Shown in pieces: positions 1 through 8,633 of a stretch of 64,000 bases of DNA (position 1 is the stretch's first letter; each line of letters opens with the position of its first letter). The notes under the pieces were generated by a model. That model did no database searches and was not told the origin of the DNA. It saw only the letters and a list, made by a program, of their open reading frames with translations. Both the position numbers and the translations under genes were made by a program. Location: NCBI GenBank assembly GCA_964638515.1, contig CAZWZL010000012.1, positions 1 to 64,000 of the forward strand, in the 5' to 3' direction. Source of the stretch: CAYPGJ01 sp964638515 (GTDB lineage Bacteria > Planctomycetota > Phycisphaerae > Phycisphaerales > UBA1924).

Positions 1-1
1 C

Positions 2-127
2 GAGGTCGGCGAACGCATCATCGCCGACTTCCCCAACTCCCGGATGGCCCAGGAAGTCCGCGAGATGCTCGACACGCTCCGGGAGCGGGCGCAGACGTCC
101 GATCCGGGGGCGTATGCGGCGAGGTAG
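2..127 (+). CDS. C-terminal end of a TPR-like protein (partial)
   Basis: Reading in the second frame gives 41 residues ending in a TAG stop, with no start inside the window, so only the C-terminus is present. The segment ERIIADFPNSRMAQEVREML resembles the last helix pair of tetratricopeptide-type repeats found in secreted outer-membrane-assembly or YbgF-like proteins, where 'FPNS..A..A' is common. The tail (QTSDPGAYAAR) is polar and probably disordered. The function cannot be stated from this fragment. Composition is GC-rich and typical of the rest of the window, unlike the AT-richer gene that follows. Confidence 0.55.
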   Translation, partial: EVGERIIADFPNSRMAQEVREMLDTLRERAQTSDPGAYAAR

Positions 128-200
128 TAGAAACCCGCAGATTGCGCCGCAATTCTGATCGAGCATCCATCATGACGTGCCAATTGAGCGGCGATCGATA

Positions 201-1586
201 CTATCTGCCATCGCGAGACAGTTGCTCGGCGTACTTGAGCGGAGCCGCATAGCGACCCTCGCCATATTCGTCGTAAAACCGAGACCAACCGCCGCGAATC
301 ATTTCATAATTAACAAATTTTCCTTCATTTATAGTAAACACAAATACAAGCAGCCGTCCATACCGATCCCGTGTTACTCGGTCCCCGGTCTCATACTCAA
401 CTGATACGATGCGGTTCTCAACAAATGAGCGAAGTGCGATGGTTGCCGCCTCAAATCCATGCGCATGCTGTTCTGGAGTGTTAATATTTAGCAATCGCAT
501 TTTCTCTGCTGGCCGCTGCGAGTACATATCCTCTGCAGCGTAAAATGGGCGAGCCTCAATGGTATCGCCGTCGATGACGCGCACCACTGTCCACGTACCG
601 TGCTGCAAGTAGGTAGTGGTATCGTCATTGTCGTCTTGTGAAATCGAGGCGGCGCCGGTCCGCAGCAGTGCTCTCAGTTCATCCAGTCGTTGTTCGTATT
701 GACGGCGAACTATCGCAGCCGCATTGGAATCCAGCTGTTCGATGTAAAGCACGAGTCGCGCTGTTTCTTCGTTCAGAACAGGCGGCTTGTCAAACCAAGG
801 CCACTCTGCCGGTGCCATGATAAGCCGGTGCGTTTCTAGATCGTCGTTAGTATAATAAGCACCAAAAAGCTCAAGGCACGCATTCTCGGCCTCTCGGTGT
901 CTCAGTCGCAGTAGCGACCTCCGTTCTGACCATTCTCGGAGGCGATCTTCGTACTTTATAACATTGTTACGCTCCGTCGCATTGCCGAAAATGATTCGCG
1001 GTCGAGATGGTCTCTCGTTGTGTTCATGGTGTTTCAGTGCTCTAAAGGCGTCGAGACGTTGATTAATTGCGGCTTCTGCGAGTCGCTCGCGATTGGCGCG
1101 TAGCAAAGACAAGTGTAATTTTCTGAGTTCTATGTATCGGCGGCCCTCACTGAATATTTCATGCTGTACATCGGCGTTGTGTGCGAGCTGTTCGCGCAAC
1201 GCCCGATGGGCCTGTTCGACTGCATGATCATGCTCTTGCGCTGCTCGTCGCTCACTTCGTGCGAGCCATGTCGACAAGCCGAGAATCGCCAGTATTGTGG
1301 CGATGAGTGCGATGGCAAACGATCGCTCCGTACGATTGGGGCCGGTTGGTGAGGTGATGGGTCTGCGAGAGTATGCGGGCTTGGCCCCGGGCTGTGTGGG
1401 AGGGAGCTCGTCAGGATCAGGATTGAGTGGGGTTGGGTTCGATGACTGCTGTGCAGCTGGCGCGTCCGTGTCGTCGGAGATGGCGCGGAACACGTGTCCA
1501 CATCGATTGCATTTCACGCGCTTTCCGCGAATCGTTGGATCTAAGGCATAGGTATTCGGGCACTGCGGACACTTGTTGGTTTGCAT
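201..1586 (-). CDS. Membrane-anchored zinc-ribbon protein with C-terminal staphylococcal-nuclease-like domain
   Basis: 461 residues. An N-terminal MJ0042-type zinc ribbon has Cys pairs at 6/9 and 26/29. A proline-rich linker follows, then one transmembrane helix at about 89-109, a long charged helical region to about 310 (likely coiled coil), and an SNase/TNase-like domain at about 331-455. Nuclease landmarks are present: DGDT (339-342), Arg364, Glu372 and Arg411 match the Arg35, Glu43 and Arg87 catalytic residues of S. aureus nuclease. The Ca ligand equivalent to Asp40 appears to be Asn369, so activity is uncertain. Topology suggests a cytoplasmic zinc ribbon and a nuclease-like domain outside the membrane. 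The ATG has no clear Shine-Dalgarno. The DNA is clearly AT-richer than all neighbours, for example around 295-360, which suggests acquisition or relaxed selection. Confidence 0.8.
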   Translation of the reverse strand: MQTNKCPQCPNTYALDPTIRGKRVKCNRCGHVFRAISDDTDAPAAQQSSNPTPLNPDPDELPPTQPGAKPAYSRRPITSPTGPNRTERSFAIALIATILAILGLSTWLARSERRAAQEHDHAVEQAHRALREQLAHNADVQHEIFSEGRRYIELRKLHLSLLRANRERLAEAAINQRLDAFRALKHHEHNERPSRPRIIFGNATERNNVIKYEDRLREWSERRSLLRLRHREAENACLELFGAYYTNDDLETHRLIMAPAEWPWFDKPPVLNEETARLVLYIEQLDSNAAAIVRRQYEQRLDELRALLRTGAASISQDDNDDTTTYLQHGTWTVVRVIDGDTIEARPFYAAEDMYSQRPAEKMRLLNINTPEQHAHGFEAATIALRSFVENRIVSVEYETGDRVTRDRYGRLLVFVFTINEGKFVNYEMIRGGWSRFYDEYGEGRYAAPLKYAEQLSRDGR

Positions 1587-1860
1587 GTGTTGATCTTGCC
1601 ATCACATACAATGTGCGAATTCCGATGTCTTCGTATTGCTATGAAGTAATGGTGTCTGCCAGATATGTTTCGCGTGCTCGGTCTTCTTCGATAAGGTTTG
1701 GTTACGCAATTGTCATCCCGTGTGTTCGGCCGGTGGTCGCGGCGAAATCGAGAGGGCTTTTTCGCATCGGGCGATGAATGAGCTACTCAACGGATTCTAC
1801 TGTGTTCCCCCGCTGAACACGAGCGATTCTGAATGGATTGGCTGGCGTTTTCCCCTCCCC

Positions 1861-2943
1861 CTACCCCCTCCTCACCCGCTTCGCATCCACCCGCTCCCTC
1901 GGCGGCACACGCACATCCTTCGCCATCCCCACCAGCGACATCCCCTTGATGATCCAGTAACTCGCGTCGAACTCCCACCACCGAAGGCCGTGCCGCGCCG
2001 ACGCCGGGAACGCGTGGTGGTTGTTGTGCCAACCCTCGCCCAGCGCGAGCACGCCGAAAATCGCGTTGTTGCGGCTCTCGTCATGGCAATCGAACGGCCG
2101 CGCGCCCCACGTGTGGCACACCGAGTTGATGCTCCACGTCACGTGATGCACCAGCAGCACGCGCACCAACCCGCCCCAGATGAACCCCAGCAGCGCGCCC
2201 GTCCACGACATCGTCAAGAGCCCGCCGAGCACGCCCGGCAGCAGTAGCCCGAACGCCACCCACAGCGGAAACGTGCGGCTCATCCACACGCACACCGGGT
2301 CCTTCTCAAGATCCTTCACGTACTTCGACAGCGACGTCTTTCGCCCCTGCTTGTGCGCCGCACGCACCGCCCCGTGCGCCTTCGGCCCCAGCAGCCATCC
2401 CACGTGCGCGTGCCACAGCCCGCGCAGCGTCCCCAACACACTCTGCCCATGCTCGTGCGGCGAATGCGGGTCGCCGTCCTGATCGCTGTGCTGATGGTGC
2501 TTGCGGTGCGTCGCCACCCACTCCATCAACGGGCCCTCAACCGCCATCGATCCCAACGCCGCCAGCACGGCCGCCACCGGCTTGGGCGCCGTGAAACTCC
2601 GATGCGTGAACAGCCGGTGAAACCCCACCGTGATCCCGATGGCCGTCGCCAGGTACATCCCGCCCAGCAGCGCGAGGTGCAGCCAGTCAAACGCCACGCC
2701 CCACAGCAGCCCGATGGCCGTCCCCAGTCCCGCCAGCGGGATCACCACTGCGCAGAAGTTCGCGATCCGGACGCGCAGCGGCGCGCGATCGTCATGGTGA
2801 ACCTCTCCCGCATGCTCCGGAACAGGCAGGTGGGTGGATTCGATCTCGACGAACGCGAGCGAGCCCGCATCCGTGGTCGTCGTGTCGCTCGTGGCATCCG
2901 GGGCGTCCGGGGCGTCAGGGGCCCAAGCCGAGGTCTTCGTCAT
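1861..2943 (-). CDS. Acyl-CoA/acyl-lipid delta-9-type fatty acid desaturase
   Basis: 360 residues. This is a membrane di-iron desaturase that introduces a cis double bond into fatty acyl chains using O2. The three histidine boxes of the family are intact: HRLFTH (109-114), HRKHH (146-150) and HNNHH (306-310). They are separated by hydrophobic pairs at about 58-105 and 225-268, as expected for the four-helix topology. The first 45 residues are acidic and low in complexity (APDAPDAPD) and not part of the fold. The ATG is preceded by an AAGGAA-like site. It probably adjusts membrane fluidity. Substrate (CoA- or lipid-linked) and regiospecificity are inferred from family resemblance only. Confidence 0.9.
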   Translation of the reverse strand: MTKTSAWAPDAPDAPDATSDTTTTDAGSLAFVEIESTHLPVPEHAGEVHHDDRAPLRVRIANFCAVVIPLAGLGTAIGLLWGVAFDWLHLALLGGMYLATAIGITVGFHRLFTHRSFTAPKPVAAVLAALGSMAVEGPLMEWVATHRKHHQHSDQDGDPHSPHEHGQSVLGTLRGLWHAHVGWLLGPKAHGAVRAAHKQGRKTSLSKYVKDLEKDPVCVWMSRTFPLWVAFGLLLPGVLGGLLTMSWTGALLGFIWGGLVRVLLVHHVTWSINSVCHTWGARPFDCHDESRNNAIFGVLALGEGWHNNHHAFPASARHGLRWWEFDASYWIIKGMSLVGMAKDVRVPPRERVDAKRVRRG

Positions 2944-3090
2944 CGCGCGGTGTTCCTTGCTCGTGCACGCGGCCGGTGCTCGACACCTCCGGCTCGCATC
3001 TGGGAAAGAGCGATCACCGCCGCAAAGCGATGAACGCCATGACGTCTATCGGAAAACTCCGAGGCCGGCGATCACCGGCCACACCCGCGT

Positions 3091-3381
3091 TTAGCGCCGG
3101 CCCCGCCCGCCGCCACCGCCACCGCCGCCGAACCCGCGGTTCTCACGAGGCTTCGCCTCGCTCACCGAGATCTGGCGGCCGCTCAGCTCCGCCCCGTTGA
3201 GGGCATCGATCGCCAGCTTCGCCTCCGCGTCCCCCATCTCCACGAACCCGAAGCCGCGAGAGCGGCCCGTCTCACGGTCCATCACCACGCTCGCGCTCTG
3301 CACCGAGCCGTGCGCGCCGAACGCGGCGTTCAGGTCCGAGTCGTTCGTCTGAAAGGACAGGTTTCCTACGTAGATCTTCAT
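3091..3381 (-). CDS. Single-RRM glycine-rich RNA-binding protein
   Basis: 96 residues. One RNA recognition motif fills most of the protein, with RNP2 (IYVGNLS, 3-9) and RNP1 (RGFGFVEM, 42-49) carrying the aromatic residues that stack on RNA. A short Gly/Arg tail (GFGGGGGGGGRGRR) follows. This is the layout of the small cyanobacterial and planctomycete Rbp proteins, often linked to cold adaptation. The ATG at 3381 was chosen because the RRM starts right after it and a GGAG lies about 9 bases upstream; the frame stays open for another 27 codons upstream, but those residues look non-coding. It is a single gene between the desaturase and lspA. Confidence 0.9.
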   Translation of the reverse strand: MKIYVGNLSFQTNDSDLNAAFGAHGSVQSASVVMDRETGRSRGFGFVEMGDAEAKLAIDALNGAELSGRQISVSEAKPRENRGFGGGGGGGGRGRR

Positions 3382-3571
3382 GCGAGAGTCTCCGCCCGAG
3401 TGGTAAGCCAACGGAGATCCTCGGGATCGATCTTGGTCAGGCTCGTCGGGCCGAACAAACACTGTTCCGCGCCCAACGCATCAGAATGTCAGCGCCACAT
3501 GGTACGGGGCCCCGCCCGACATGGCGCGCCCTCCACTGAGACTCACTCTCACGCCCCCCCATCCGCCCTCC

Positions 3572-4249
3572 TCATGCCTCGCGTGCCGCCGCGGGCGAGG
3601 CCGCGCGAGCCTGCCCCTCACCACGCCACAATCGCACCATCAGCACCCCGATCCCCACCAAAAGCAACGCATCCGCCACGTTGCTCACGTAGGGCCAAAC
3701 CTGACGATCCCCCCCCGGCCACGCGATCCCGAAGGGCAGCATCACCCCCGCCAACGGGTGCAGGAAATCCCGCACACAACCAAGCGTGAGCCGGTCGTGC
3801 AGATTCCCAAGCCCCCCAGCGAGGATCAGCCCCAGCGCCGCGTGGCTCCACCAGTCCCGAGACTTCGTCCAGCGCGCAAACACCCACAGCCCGAACGCCA
3901 CCGCCCCCACCGTGAACACCACGAACACCCACCGCTTCCCCGCGCCGATCCCGAACACCGCGCCCGGATTCAACACCAACTTCAGCTCGAGCAACCTGGG
4001 AACCACCACCACCGACTCGTGCACCGGCACCAACCGGTTGATCTGGCTCGACGGCAGCGACAGCACATCCGCGCGACGGATCGTCACCGGCCCCGACGCG
4101 ATCCCCGCGAACGCCGCCGACTTGCTCCAAAGGTCCGCGATCAGCCCCGCCACGAGCACCGTCAGCAAAACGCCCCACGCGCGCTTGCTCCGCCACGAAG
4201 AGCGATCCGCAACGATCGCGCCAACCCCCGAACCCGCTTCAACAACCAT
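3572..4249 (-). CDS. lspA: Lipoprotein signal peptidase (signal peptidase II)
   Basis: 225 residues with the chosen start. An aspartyl protease of the inner membrane, it cleaves the signal peptide of prolipoproteins after lipid attachment to the lipobox Cys. Family blocks are visible: NPGAVFG (94-100), GGLGNLHDR (145-153) with catalytic Asp152, and SNVADA (189-194) with catalytic Asp193. Four hydrophobic helices are predicted. The loop between the first two helices is long (about 50-90). The start is uncertain: ATG at 4249 has GGGGGA just upstream, but a GTG at 4309 overlaps the stop of the dksA-like gene (GTGA) and could give a 20-residue longer N-terminus by translational coupling. Several lipobox proteins in this window are plausible substrates. 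Confidence 0.9.
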   Translation of the reverse strand: MVVEAGSGVGAIVADRSSWRSKRAWGVLLTVLVAGLIADLWSKSAAFAGIASGPVTIRRADVLSLPSSQINRLVPVHESVVVVPRLLELKLVLNPGAVFGIGAGKRWVFVVFTVGAVAFGLWVFARWTKSRDWWSHAALGLILAGGLGNLHDRLTLGCVRDFLHPLAGVMLPFGIAWPGGDRQVWPYVSNVADALLLVGIGVLMVRLWRGEGQARAASPAAAREA

Positions 4250-4305
4250 CGATTCCCCCGCGACGGAGGCAGACTCGGACGAATCGCCCGAAAACCCGGC
4301 CTTCG

Positions 4306-5190
4306 TCACGAACCGCGCCGCTCGTGCAACCGCGCGGCCTCGATGCAGTGCTTCGCCCAGGGCTTCGCGTCCAACCGCGTCTTCCCGATCGGCACGCCCA
4401 TGTCCGTGCACACCCCGTACGTCCCGGCGTCGATCCGCTCCAACGCCTCGTCGATCTCCTTCAACAACTTCCGCTGCGAAGCCGCGAGGTCCAGCGACAG
4501 ACTCTGATCAAACGTGTCCGAACCCTGCTCAGCCATGTGCTGAGGCGTGTGCGACAACGAGCCCGACGAGCCACCCGTCAGCGCCTCCTCCTCCATCGCC
4601 GACACATCGCCGACGATCTCGCCGCGCTTGTGAATCAGCAACCGGCGATACGCGTCAACCTCCGACGACGACAACGGAGAACGCGACACCCGACGCGGCT
4701 TGCCCGTGCCGCCGTCCGACGACGACGAGGAGCCCGACTCCACCGGTCGCAATCCGGCCGCGGCCGCCAACTTCGAAGCAGCCGCCTGCATCGACGCAAG
4801 CGAGGGCGGTGGGGGGGGTGGCGGCTTCTCTTTGGCGCCCTTCTTGCCCGCGGGCTTCCGCGCCGGCTTCGACGGCTTGGCCGCCTTCTCAACTTTGGTG
4901 GTCGGCTTCGACGGAGCCTTGGCGCCGCCCGCGCTCTTCGACGGGTTCGCGCCCTTCGCCGGCTTCGCGCCCTTCGCGCCGGCAACCTTCTCCGCTTTCG
5001 CGGGCTTCGCGCTCTTGGCGGGCTTGGCCTTGCTCGGCTTGGCAGCCTTGCCCGCGGCTTTCGCAGCAGGCTTCTTGGCCGTCTTCTTCGCTGGGGCCTT
5101 CTTGGCCGTCTTCTTCGCGCTCACCGCGCGCGACGCCCCGGCCTTGGTCTTGCCCCCGCCCTTCCGCGTGCTTCCAGACGCTTTGGCCAC
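4306..5190 (-). CDS. DksA/TraR-family protein with histone H1-like basic tail
   Basis: 294 residues. The C-terminal part (about 178-294) is a DksA/TraR domain: a helical hairpin, then ERIDAGTYGVC and the zinc-finger region. DksA proteins act in the RNA polymerase secondary channel. Here only two of the usual four zinc Cys remain (Cys261 and Cys282); the partners are Met264 and Ala285, a pattern comparable to zinc-independent DksA paralogues. Residues 1-125 are Lys/Ala/Pro repeats of the KKTAKKAPAKK kind seen in bacterial histone H1-like and AlgP-type proteins, then a Pro7 run and a Ser-rich linker. The basic tail may bind DNA non-specifically. It lies between accA and lspA on the same strand, so co-transcription is likely. 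Confidence 0.85.
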   Translation of the reverse strand: MAKASGSTRKGGGKTKAGASRAVSAKKTAKKAPAKKTAKKPAAKAAGKAAKPSKAKPAKSAKPAKAEKVAGAKGAKPAKGANPSKSAGGAKAPSKPTTKVEKAAKPSKPARKPAGKKGAKEKPPPPPPPSLASMQAAASKLAAAAGLRPVESGSSSSSDGGTGKPRRVSRSPLSSSEVDAYRRLLIHKRGEIVGDVSAMEEEALTGGSSGSLSHTPQHMAEQGSDTFDQSLSLDLAASQRKLLKEIDEALERIDAGTYGVCTDMGVPIGKTRLDAKPWAKHCIEAARLHERRGS

Positions 5191-5338
5191 GCTCGATGCT
5201 CCGCTGCGATTCCCCGGCGTCTCCGATTCCGATGCTCACAGAACCCGAACAAAACCACCCGCACGGAAGGCCGCGGAGTCTACCGACACCCCCCAAAACC
5301 GTCAAAAGCTCCCCCGCCCAGGCCGCCCCGCACCCGCC

Positions 5339-6445
5339 TCACCCTTCCTGCCGACGCTTGGCCGCCGCGCCCGTCCCGCCGCGAATCTTCGCCACGCCGC
5401 CCTCCGCTCCCGCGCCACCCTTGCTCTCTCCGGCACTCTCAGTCCTATCCACCACGGCCTTCGCCGCCGCCTCCGGAGTCTCACTCGCCTCAACCAGCGC
5501 GCCCAACTTCCGGAACCGCTCGTACCGCTTCGCCGGGAGATTCGCCGGCTTGTACCGCTTCAGCTCCCTCACCCGATCCACCACCCACGTCTTCACCGAT
5601 TCCGCCGCGCCGCGAGGGTCACGGTGCGCGCCGCCAGCCGGCTCCGCGATCACGTCATCCACAATCCCCAATGACAGATTGTCCTTGGCCGTCAGCTTCA
5701 ACGCCGACGCCGCGGCCGCGTTCGTCTGCGGATTCGCTTCCTTCCACAGAATCGCCGCGCACCCCTCCGGCGAAATCACCCCGTAATACGCGTACTCCAG
5801 CATCGCCACCCGGTCCGCCACCGCGATCCCCAGCGCCCCGCCCGATCCGCCCTCCCCAATCACCACGCTCACGATCGGCGTCTTGATGCGGCTCATCTCC
5901 CGCATGTTCACCGCGATCGCCTCGGCCTGGCCGCGCTGCTCGGCGCCCACCCCCGGAAACGCGCCCGGCGTGTCCACCAGCGTCACGATCGGCAGCCCGA
6001 ACTTCTCCGCCAGACGCATCTTCAGCAGCGCCTTGCGATATCCCTCCGGGTGCGCACACCCGAAGTGACACGACACCTTCTCCTGCGTCGATCGCCCCTT
6101 CTGATGCCCGATGATCATGCAACGCACCGACCCGATCATCCCCAGCCCCGTCACGATCGCCGGGTCATCCCCAAACCGCCGGTCGCCGTGCAGCTCGCAA
6201 AAGTCCTTGCACAGAAACTCGATGTAGTCCCGCGTCTGAGGCCGCTTCGGATGCCGCGCCACGCGAACCACGTCCCAAGGCGTCAGATTCGCATAGATGT
6301 CCTTCAGCCGCGACGCATACTCCACCCGCGCCGACTCCACCGCCGCGCGATCCTCCTCCGAAGACGCCAACGCCTCCAGCGCCTGGATCTTCCGCTCCAA
6401 CTCGTGCAGCGGCTTCTCGCATTCAAGTACGTGCGACAGCGACAT
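5339..6445 (-). CDS. accA: Acetyl-CoA carboxylase carboxyltransferase subunit alpha
   Basis: 368 residues. With AccD it transfers the carboxyl group from biotin to acetyl-CoA to form malonyl-CoA, the first step of fatty acid synthesis. The start MSLSHVLECEKPLHELERKI matches the family N-terminus and has GGAGG about 8 bases upstream. Crotonase-fold landmarks are IIGHQKGRST (111-120), VDTPGAFPG (157-165), GEGGSGGALG (197-206) and YGVISPEGCA (221-230). The conserved part ends near 320. The last ~45 residues are Ala/Gly/Lys-rich and make it longer than the usual ~320. accD is not in the window. Confidence 0.95.
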   Translation of the reverse strand: MSLSHVLECEKPLHELERKIQALEALASSEEDRAAVESARVEYASRLKDIYANLTPWDVVRVARHPKRPQTRDYIEFLCKDFCELHGDRRFGDDPAIVTGLGMIGSVRCMIIGHQKGRSTQEKVSCHFGCAHPEGYRKALLKMRLAEKFGLPIVTLVDTPGAFPGVGAEQRGQAEAIAVNMREMSRIKTPIVSVVIGEGGSGGALGIAVADRVAMLEYAYYGVISPEGCAAILWKEANPQTNAAAASALKLTAKDNLSLGIVDDVIAEPAGGAHRDPRGAAESVKTWVVDRVRELKRYKPANLPAKRYERFRKLGALVEASETPEAAAKAVVDRTESAGESKGGAGAEGGVAKIRGGTGAAAKRRQEG

Positions 6446-6612
6446 CCACGCCTCCAAGCCCCGCGCCGAGCCCCCGTCACGCCCCGCCCGTGCGGACAAG
6501 CCCGCATCTTACCCCCCGCCCGCTCTCTCGGCCCCCAACTCCCCCGTTTCAGCATCCACCTCCACTCCCCGCCCGCTACAGTGCCGACACACGCATTTCG
6601 GAGGGCCCCTCC

Positions 6613-7446
6613 ATGCCCGACAACCATCCCGTCTCCCTCGCCGTCATCGGCGGTGGCAAGATGGCCCGCGCCCTGCTCGCCGGCGCCGTACTGGCCGGCG
6701 TCATCACCCCGAGTGACGTAGCCGTCGCCGATCCCGACGCAAAGCAACGCGCCTCCATCCGCCCCCTCGGCGTCCGACTCTTCGATCGCGCCCCGGCCGC
6801 ACTCGAACTCCTCACGCCCGACGCACAACTCCTCCTCGCCGTCAAGCCGCAGTCCCTCCCCGATGTCGCGCGCGATCTCAAAGGCCTTGTCCACAACCGC
6901 GTCGTCATCTCCATCCTCGCCGGCGCCACCTCCGAGCAAATCCGCAACTCGCTCGGCGGAAAAGCCCGTGTCATCCGCGTCATGCCCAATCTCGCCGCGC
7001 AGATCCGCAAGGGCCTCGCCGCCATCTGTCTCGGCTCCGGCGCTCAGCCCAACGACGACGCCTTCGCCTCACGCCTCTTCTCAGCCGTCGGCGTGGTCAT
7101 CTCCCTCGAAGAATCACTCATGGACGCCTTCACCGCGCTCGCCGGATCCGGCCCCGCATACCTCTTCTATCTCGCCGAAGCGCTCGACAACGCAGCGCAG
7201 CAGATGGGCTTCACGCCCGAAAGCGCCGCCTCCATCGTTCGACACACGCTCTCCGGCGCCGCCGAACTCCTCCTCCGCGCCCCCGAATCCTCTCCACTCG
7301 ATCTCCGGCTCGCCGTCACCTCCAAGGGCGGCGCCACCGAAGCCGCCGTCCGCGTCCTCCAGGACGCAAAGGTCCTCGACGCCATCACCCGCGCCGTGCT
7401 CGCCGCGCGCGACCGAGGCGCCGTGCTCGCCGGCTCCGCTTCCTGA
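6613..7446 (+). CDS. proC: Pyrroline-5-carboxylate reductase
   Basis: 277 residues. NAD(P)H-dependent reduction of pyrroline-5-carboxylate to proline, the last step of proline synthesis. The N-terminal Rossmann motif is AVIGGGKMA, followed by the family blocks LAVKPQ, RVMPNLAAQI and, in the C-terminal dimerisation domain, LAGSGPAYLF and TSKGGATEA (family consensus TSPGGTT). The ATG was chosen because it begins the Rossmann strand and has GGAGGG about 9 bases before it; the frame is open for 41 codons upstream. It is divergent from accA, with about 170 bases between the starts. Confidence 0.95.
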   Translation: MPDNHPVSLAVIGGGKMARALLAGAVLAGVITPSDVAVADPDAKQRASIRPLGVRLFDRAPAALELLTPDAQLLLAVKPQSLPDVARDLKGLVHNRVVISILAGATSEQIRNSLGGKARVIRVMPNLAAQIRKGLAAICLGSGAQPNDDAFASRLFSAVGVVISLEESLMDAFTALAGSGPAYLFYLAEALDNAAQQMGFTPESAASIVRHTLSGAAELLLRAPESSPLDLRLAVTSKGGATEAAVRVLQDAKVLDAITRAVLAARDRGAVLAGSAS

Positions 7447-7449
7447 GCC

Positions 7450-8544
7450 TCACTTCACCGTCGGAATCCACGCCGCCAACAAGTCCCGCGCCGCCGCGAG
7501 ATCCCTCCGGTCGATCATCTCCGTGATCGAGTGGATGTACCGCGTCCCCACCACAACGCCCGCGGCCCTGGCCCCGATCCCCGTTTGCTGTCCCGCGGCC
7601 CCGTCCTGCCCGCCTCGCATCAGAATCGTCCGCTGGTGCGGGATCTTCTTCTGCTTCGCCACCGCCTCCAACTCATCAATTAGGCCCGCGTCCGCAATGA
7701 AACTCGAATCCATCACGTGCAGGCCGACCCCGTCCCCCTGCTTCGTCACCATCTCGTCCTCCGGCACGCCCGGCGTGTCGCACGACAACGACACATCCAG
7801 CCCGATCGCGATGTGCGGCGCAATCGACGCCGCCGCAGTCTTCGCCCCCCGCAATCCAACCTCCTCCTGCACCGTGAACGCCACGTGCACCTCGCACGCG
7901 TGCGCCGACCCGCTCTTGTCCAGCGCCCGCACCGACTCGATCCCCAGCCAGCACGCCACCCGGTTATCCAGGCACTTGCTCACGATCTTGTCGCCCATCT
8001 CCGTGAACGGCGAATCCAGCACCACCATGTCCCCGATCGAGATCCGCTCCTTCGCCTGCTTCCCCGCCATCCCCACGTCCACCACGATCTCCTTCACATC
8101 GGGGATCTTCTTCTTGTCCTCCTCCGTCGCAATGTGAATCGGCCTTCCCCCGGGGTTCATCACGCCGGGGATGTCCCCCTTCTTCGTGCACACCGTCACC
8201 GGCCGAGCAAACAGCGTCCGCGTGTCAAACCCGCCCACCGCGTTCACGCGCACAAACCCCTTCTCATCCACGTGCCGCACCAGGAACCCGATCTGATCCA
8301 TGTGGCACGGCAGCATCACGCGCGTCGCCTCGCCCTTCGTCCCGCCGCGCGCGCCGGCGCCCTTGCCCTTTCCGGCCCGCGGGCCGCGCTTGCACAACAA
8401 ATTCCCCATCGCGTCCGTCCGAACCTCGTCGAACAGGCCCTTCACTTCTTTCTGAATCAGCGCGCGGACCCGGTCCTCCCGCCCCGGCACGCCGGGCGTC
8501 TGGCACAGCCGCTTCAGCAACTCCACATTCAGTCCGCTCGCCAT
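7450..8544 (-). CDS. M42-family metallo-aminopeptidase
   Basis: 364 residues. Family M42 enzymes (glutamyl aminopeptidase, TET peptidase) are cytosolic di-zinc or di-cobalt aminopeptidases that form large tetrahedral particles and trim peptides. All metal and catalytic positions can be seen: His81 and Asp83 in CHMDQIG, bridging Asp193 in CLDNR, general base Glu227 and Glu228 in VQEEVG, Asp250 in IGLDVS and His338 in RYIHS. The start at 8544 gives the usual family N-terminus (LLKRLCQTPGVPGRE). A Lys/Gly-rich insert at about 54-73 before the His81 strand is unusual. It converges on proC with only three bases between the stop codons. Confidence 0.9.
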   Translation of the reverse strand: MASGLNVELLKRLCQTPGVPGREDRVRALIQKEVKGLFDEVRTDAMGNLLCKRGPRAGKGKGAGARGGTKGEATRVMLPCHMDQIGFLVRHVDEKGFVRVNAVGGFDTRTLFARPVTVCTKKGDIPGVMNPGGRPIHIATEEDKKKIPDVKEIVVDVGMAGKQAKERISIGDMVVLDSPFTEMGDKIVSKCLDNRVACWLGIESVRALDKSGSAHACEVHVAFTVQEEVGLRGAKTAAASIAPHIAIGLDVSLSCDTPGVPEDEMVTKQGDGVGLHVMDSSFIADAGLIDELEAVAKQKKIPHQRTILMRGGQDGAAGQQTGIGARAAGVVVGTRYIHSITEMIDRRDLAAARDLLAAWIPTVK

Positions 8545-8633
8545 GTCTCACTCCTTTGCGCCGCAGGCGCAACGCGCCCACGCGTATCATCCGCTCCCCC
8601 ACACACGATTCACCACCACAAGAGCCGCGAATC

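Noticed and set aside
3786..5786. Plus-strand frame opposite lspA and the dksA-like gene
   Set aside because: Ser/Pro/Arg-rich antisense shadow without recognisable motifs.
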